Assembly: GCA_002751075.1 (NCBI GenBank)
Contig: NAOQ01000921.1
Span: forward strand, 9,921-21,672
Length of the DNA stretch: 11,752 nucleotides
Source: Ichthyophonus hoferi
Taxonomy: Eukaryota > Opisthokonta > Ichthyosporea > Ichthyophonida > Ichthyophonidae
Reading direction: 5' to 3'
A program made the position numbers and the translations under genes. Below the pieces are notes generated by a model that was not told the origin of the DNA, made no database searches, and was given only the letters and a program-made list of their open reading frames with translations. Of this stretch, positions 7,161 to 11,752 are shown in pieces (the first letter of the stretch is position 1; every line of letters begins with the position of its first letter).

Positions 7161-9349
7161 ATATAGTATAATACCATAGGGTAGAAATAATGTAATAGAT
7201 CTCAATACTTTAAGGTAGAAATATCAGAGTATTGTAATTCCGATTAAAGCAGTTGTTAGTAACCTATAGCTGTTGTATACAATTGACTGAAAACTAATAA
7301 CATGACAAAAAAGTCAAACCGATGCTAGCTGATTCCCCATCTATATAATTGAGAAAAAAATATTCAGACTAAACTGGTACGACCGAATTCATATAAGAAA
7401 AATTTCAATAAACACTCCGTTATCAATTTACTACGAGTAATCTCCTAATGAAAACCGAAGAGGGTGGAAGAAAAAAAATTGTACCTCACCCTTATGAAGA
7501 TTAAAAGGTAGATAACACCAAGGAGAGGAAAAATGGATGTTGCGTACCCTTGAATTCGGAAGGAAACCCAGGATTAGTGAGCCAGGATCTAATGCAGTAG
7601 TTTTTAGACTGATTCATCCAACTGATCTCTGGCAGACTTTAACAGCTAGGGGTTGCAACTAAGGATCTATGCCACTCCTGTGTATTACGGAAAAGAGACT
7701 CTTAGTCAATATCAACCAGTCAATCTAGTAATGTATTAAATGGGCATTTAGGTATACGTTTTCAAAAATAATAATAAAAAATAGTAGCTTTGTCCAAATA
7801 TTTAGGTTCAGTATTGCTGATCAACTTTGATGTATGGTCTGATGGTTTTGTTCTTCATTAAATGGACTGAGTGTATTGGAACATTCTAACTATTAGCCTC
7901 TTCTTGTATGACTATTTATTTATGCACTAGTTGCTCTCTAATAAATTAACAGGTGTACGTATGGAATCCGCTGGGAGTAAATGCTTAAAAAAAGATAAAT
8001 GAAAACCCCAATGATTAGATAAACTAGTAGCATGTCCCATATAACTGTTACTATCAAACCTTCATTGGGAGTTTCATAGTAAAATATTATTCCTTTGATT
8101 GGTTATTATGTTTGTATTGGTTTTCCAACCCTTTCTGAAATCCGAAGTCTACTGGCCGCTGCATTTTTTAAAACCTGAATAGCTGTAAGTTCACTAGAAA
8201 GTATTCGGTGCAAATATGAAGTACTTCTAGAGTTCTACTACATAGTAATATAGGTTTGAAAAACTTACATTTACAGTTGATTGTTAATGAACTTTACCAG
8301 AGGTAAAGTACCTCAGATAAGATTAATAATGATAGAAGTACTTTTGAAATGGCTTAAATAAAAGTTATGTAAACGTGGGTTCAACATCAATTTTGAGTTA
8401 GAGAATTTGTTGCATTGTGTCAGTTCATAAGTAGTTACAGAAACCCATACAAATCCTTACTCATATTGCATGACAACTACATGAATTTATAAAAAAGAAA
8501 GATAAGCACTGTTAGGGCACAGGATATCCATCATTTTGAACATGACAAAAACATTAATAACAGACTCTGTGTTAGGATGCCCCTATTATAACAAACCTTC
8601 ATAATCAAAACAACCCTCTGGAAGTTAGGCATTGGGGTGGTCTAAATAAATCTAAGAGGGTATATAAAAAATATAGCAATTGTATATATGTCCCACTACT
8701 AGAAGCACGCTAAAATAGAGCTACATCCATCTCAGTAGTAGTAACAAGATATAATTCAGGCTAAAGCGGAAAATCTTGAAAAATATTGACAGAATAGAGA
8801 ATTTAGGCTAATGGTAAGTCGGGTAGTTTTAAAATATATGGCATGAAACCTGCTGATAACAGGATAATTGGAGAGGGGCCTTATAACTACATATCTTAAA
8901 CTCTTTATGAAACACAGAACTAATGTAATATATAATGCAGCCTCAAAGGTGTTGCTAAACTATCTAAAAAATAGCAAACATAATTCAGATATTGCACTAG
9001 GTGGTTGAAGCACTATTTATATTTGAAGCTCACAAACAAGGCTTAATTATTTACATTACAAGACATTTTAGAGATTCTATGTTTCTACCTGTCCACTATA
9101 ATCTTACACAAAACTATTAACCATAATCAAGCATACACAAAAGCCAGCCATTCTCAAGGCTCCTGATATTAGTCGTAATAGCAAAGCAATTTGATAGCCC
9201 CGTTCTCTACGCCTTCTGGAAATACACAACAATATTCCACTATATAAGGCCAGGTAAAAACATAGCCATGTTTAATATGCTAAAAATCATTACTCGGAGC
9301 ACCCTCTCTCAATCCATACCATTCCCTAAGCTACTAGAGTATTGCTCCT
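7161..9349. other. AT-rich intergenic sequence, nothing recognised
   Basis: This is about 2.2 kb between the ECM29 stop and the repeat array upstream of WDR13. There is no open frame of 60 codons on either strand, no exon-like block with matching splice sites that I could translate into a known family, no terminal repeats, and no tRNA-like arms. It is less repetitive than the introns. It probably holds the ECM29 3' UTR at its right end and upstream control DNA of WDR13 at its left end. Confidence 0.6.
9271..9276 (-). terminator. Candidate poly(A) signal for ECM29
   Basis: The plus strand reads TTTAAT, which is ATTAAA on the gene strand, 74 bases past the ECM29 stop. ATTAAA is the commonest variant of the animal poly(A) hexamer. 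Chance is likely in such AT-rich DNA. Confidence 0.25.
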
Positions 9350-11571
9350 TCAAACTATATCAGACTTTTGGGTTGAGATAAAGTTCAGAATAATATTTGT
9401 GAGAAGGTCAGCAGGGCCCCGTAGAGCCTTGGCCTTAGAACACACACCACTATCTGCATCCCCTTCAGCCTTTTGTAACATTGCATTCACTTGTTCTATT
9501 TGTACATTGGTCAGGCTCAGTTGGGCCAACTTGGAATCTGCGCATTTTTGGGATAATATGAAGTTAGAGAACTGTCTGTGAACCTCATAGGAACCTATGC
9601 ATATACAAGCTATGGATATTAAAGAAAGGGTGGGACTACACCAGTAGGAAGCACTGGGTAATATAGACAACGTATCAGAGGTAGCCCAGTCCCACTCATG
9701 CATACTACCCTTTCAGAGCCTTTCCAACATAATCATACACTTACATGAGATGTACTTCATTTAGCCAGTGTAACATATTGAAATGATGAGGGTGATATAT
9801 TGCAAGTAAAAGACACTCCACAGGAACAAAGGGATCTTACATTAGAAGTTATATTTGTAAAGAACCAAGCAAATATACATCCAGTCAATCCCAATGCATT
9901 CAAACCAGTAGTCATTACACAATATATAGCATTCTATAACCTCGCTTGACAGTAGATGGTGTTTGCATACACCCACCTAAGCTCAACTGTGACAGCAGTC
10001 TACTCAGCACATCCATGACCCCTATGCGCACGGCCGTAAACACAGTGGCATTCAGGGTGTGTACTAGAGTGGTCAGGATACTGTTGACCATATCTTTAGT
10101 CAACAGCCCTGCAAGGGGTAAGGGACATTAACACTACAGGCTATCAACTCCTCGTCATAACCAAACAACAGCCATCCGGCCCATTAGGATAGAAGCTAGA
10201 TACGATCTCTTAGAATGTATTTCATGATAGGAATTTCAATACAAAGAGTTAGTCTTATACAGTATCTTGCCATGACAATGCAGTATGAAAGGCAGCAACG
10301 GCCAGGGGTGTACTCCCTATAAGTAGGTTATAGCCAATAACACCAAAGGTAAGAAAGAGTAATATCGGTGTGGGGGACAATAATATATCTGTGTATTCCG
10401 ACACATACACAGGATCTAGCTATGACCCTGTCCTGGCTGGCATGCTAGGCAATACAAGGGACCAACCTGCATCAGGCCCGGAGGGGACCACAACCAAGTG
10501 CTGAAGGAACAGCTCTAGACTGCCCAACACAGCCACCTGCAGGGTCCACTCGGCCCCCGCCATCATTTTCAAAAGAAGCTCCAGGTGAGGGCTAGCATAT
10601 TTGGCTGCATATTGTATACATACAATAGGGAAAAAGAGACAAGGAGAGAGAGAGAGAATAAAACTTGTGGTCAGAATACATTTGGTACTCCAAATATGTA
10701 GTAATCCAGTAGCACGGGACAAATGTTGATGCACTGATTTGGATACATGACTATATCGAGAATGTAGCCACAAAAGAGCCCTGAGACAGGCACCAGCAGG
10801 GTGGATAGCCTTGTACCCTATAAAGACAATGTCTACGCAAACTCTGTCATATCTTTTAACCACAAGATCTAATACAGATAAATCTTATTATTGGTTCCTG
10901 GCAAACTAGGCCTGCTCTAAAGCCATCAAGAGGCAGCCTGTAGTAGCACCCAAGAAGATAATAGGGATACACTGTAGAATATATACCTTGTGTACGGTAG
11001 GTAGTTGGCCAGGCATGTCCTAGAGCTGTGGCTGCAGCCTGATGAATACCAGCAATAGATGACTGGTTAGTCCTGTGGGTTGGGGACCAATTAGCATATA
11101 TGACACAGAGTCAGGCCAGCAGGCCATTGGCCTCTCAACCTATTGGTATCCTTGCTTCTGTTACTACCGATACCTGGGATTGTGGCCTAGTCACTCAGTT
11201 ACAACAGACAGAGACTTGGCTAATGCCATGTGCACCAATATGGGTTGGAAATACTCCATATGGGCCTTGTGAAAAGATCTTCACTACTTAACAGTTAATC
11301 CTTATCTGATATATATATATATATATATATATGTATACAAATACACAAGCTCTTCAAGAACTACCACAGAGAGATGTCCACATACACGGTTCTGCATTTA
11401 GAAAGGCACATAAGGCATAAGAAAAAAGGTAATGGTATAGAGAGAGTATGGACCTTGCCGACTCATCCTCACTGTCATCATCACGGGCAGGCCCATAGAT
11501 GCAAGCAGACCTTAGCGTCTCTTCCACCTCCTCATATCGATCCTGCAGTGGCCCAACACCATCAACAATTG
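9350..11571 (-). CDS. ECPAS: ECM29/ECPAS proteasome adaptor, C-terminal five exons (5' end outside window)
   Basis: Exons on the minus strand: 11571-11454, 11072-10987, 10604-10467, 10108-9977, 9537-9350 (stop TGA). They encode about 219 residues; the human protein is about 1845 residues long, so this is roughly the last eighth. ECM29 is a HEAT-repeat scaffold that binds the 26S proteasome and helps in its quality control and localisation. Matches to human, from memory: DRYEEVEETL (human EDRFQEF), the acidic RDDDSEDESA (human EEENEKEKE), ALGHAWP (human SLGKAWP), AEWTLQVAVLGSLELFLQ (human STWKVQLGVLQSMNAFFQ) and the final LQKAEGDADS (human IESLATMESDS). All four internal junctions agree in phase. 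The 11454 donor (GTCCAT) is weak. No further exon was found in 11574-11752. Confidence 0.93.
11309..11332. repeat. (TA)12 microsatellite in an ECM29 intron
   Basis: An uninterrupted AT run lies in the intron between the exons ending at 11454 and starting at 11072. A GA run also occurs in the next intron, at 10643-10657. Both are simple slippage repeats. Confidence 0.9.
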
Positions 11572-11573
11572 CT

Positions 11574-11752
11574 GGTTCGCATGACAGGAACAATGGGCAA
11601 CTGTACTGTATAATAATACTGTATCTAGTAAAATTCAAGGCCTGCCACATGCATGCGTCCATGTAAGGACAAGGATCAACGGGAGAGAGGCATATAGATT
11701 GTACATCACAGGGTACAGGTATAGGATAGGGTTTAGGATATATAGTAGTATA
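11574..11752 (-). other. Part of an ECM29 intron at the window edge
   Basis: The sequence upstream of the AG at 11573-11572 should be intron. It does not translate into the expected preceding block of the family (the human VKYKIVAISCAADIL region), so the next exon probably lies beyond the window. A pyrimidine-containing stretch precedes the acceptor. Confidence 0.5.

Noticed and set aside
7161-9340. Search for a transposon, hidden gene or tRNA in the intergenic region
   Set aside because: No open frame, terminal repeat, recognisable domain fragment or tRNA B-box-like pattern was found by eye. A homology search might still find a decayed element.
9342-9581. Plus-strand open frame over the ECM29 last exon
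   Set aside because: It is antisense to a well-supported exon and has no ATG at its start.

Overview
The window looks like AT-rich nuclear DNA from an animal. It carries the whole coding part of one intron-rich gene and the 3' end of a second, both on the minus strand in head-to-tail order. There are no bacterial-type operons, ribosome binding sites or phage genes. Both genes were recognised by translating short minus-strand blocks bounded by AG/GT splice sites and comparing them with human proteins recalled from memory. The sequence is clearly diverged from vertebrates. Dense introns of 70-460 bp and many TA, TATG and GATA-like microsatellites fit an invertebrate; a sponge or other early-branching animal is my guess, not something the sequence proves.

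Right end (9350-11571, minus): the last five coding exons of ECM29/ECPAS, the HEAT-repeat proteasome adaptor. They encode about 219 residues down to the natural stop codon, and the rest of the gene lies beyond base 11752. Middle (6740-9349): about 2.6 kb with no recognisable gene. It holds a degenerate tandem repeat of about 105-114 bp units (6820-7160) close to the start of the next gene, then plain AT-rich sequence. Left-centre (1314-6696, minus): a complete 15-exon WDR13 gene encoding 451 residues. The exon phases agree at every junction and the start codon lies exactly where the human N-terminus predicts. Left end (1-1313): the downstream flank and probable 3' UTR of WDR13, including a perfect 32-bp palindrome just past the stop.

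The two genes are not known to share a pathway. WDR13 is a nuclear WD40 protein linked to growth control; ECM29 tethers and checks 26S proteasomes. They lie in the same direction about 2.65 kb apart and probably have separate promoters.

I found no evidence of an undescribed biological system. The points most worth a second look are on a small scale: a 22-nt micro-exon followed by a 73-nt purine-rich intron, a phase-compatible candidate cassette exon, tandem repeats beside splice sites, long open frames running back from exons into introns, and the palindrome in the 3' flank.
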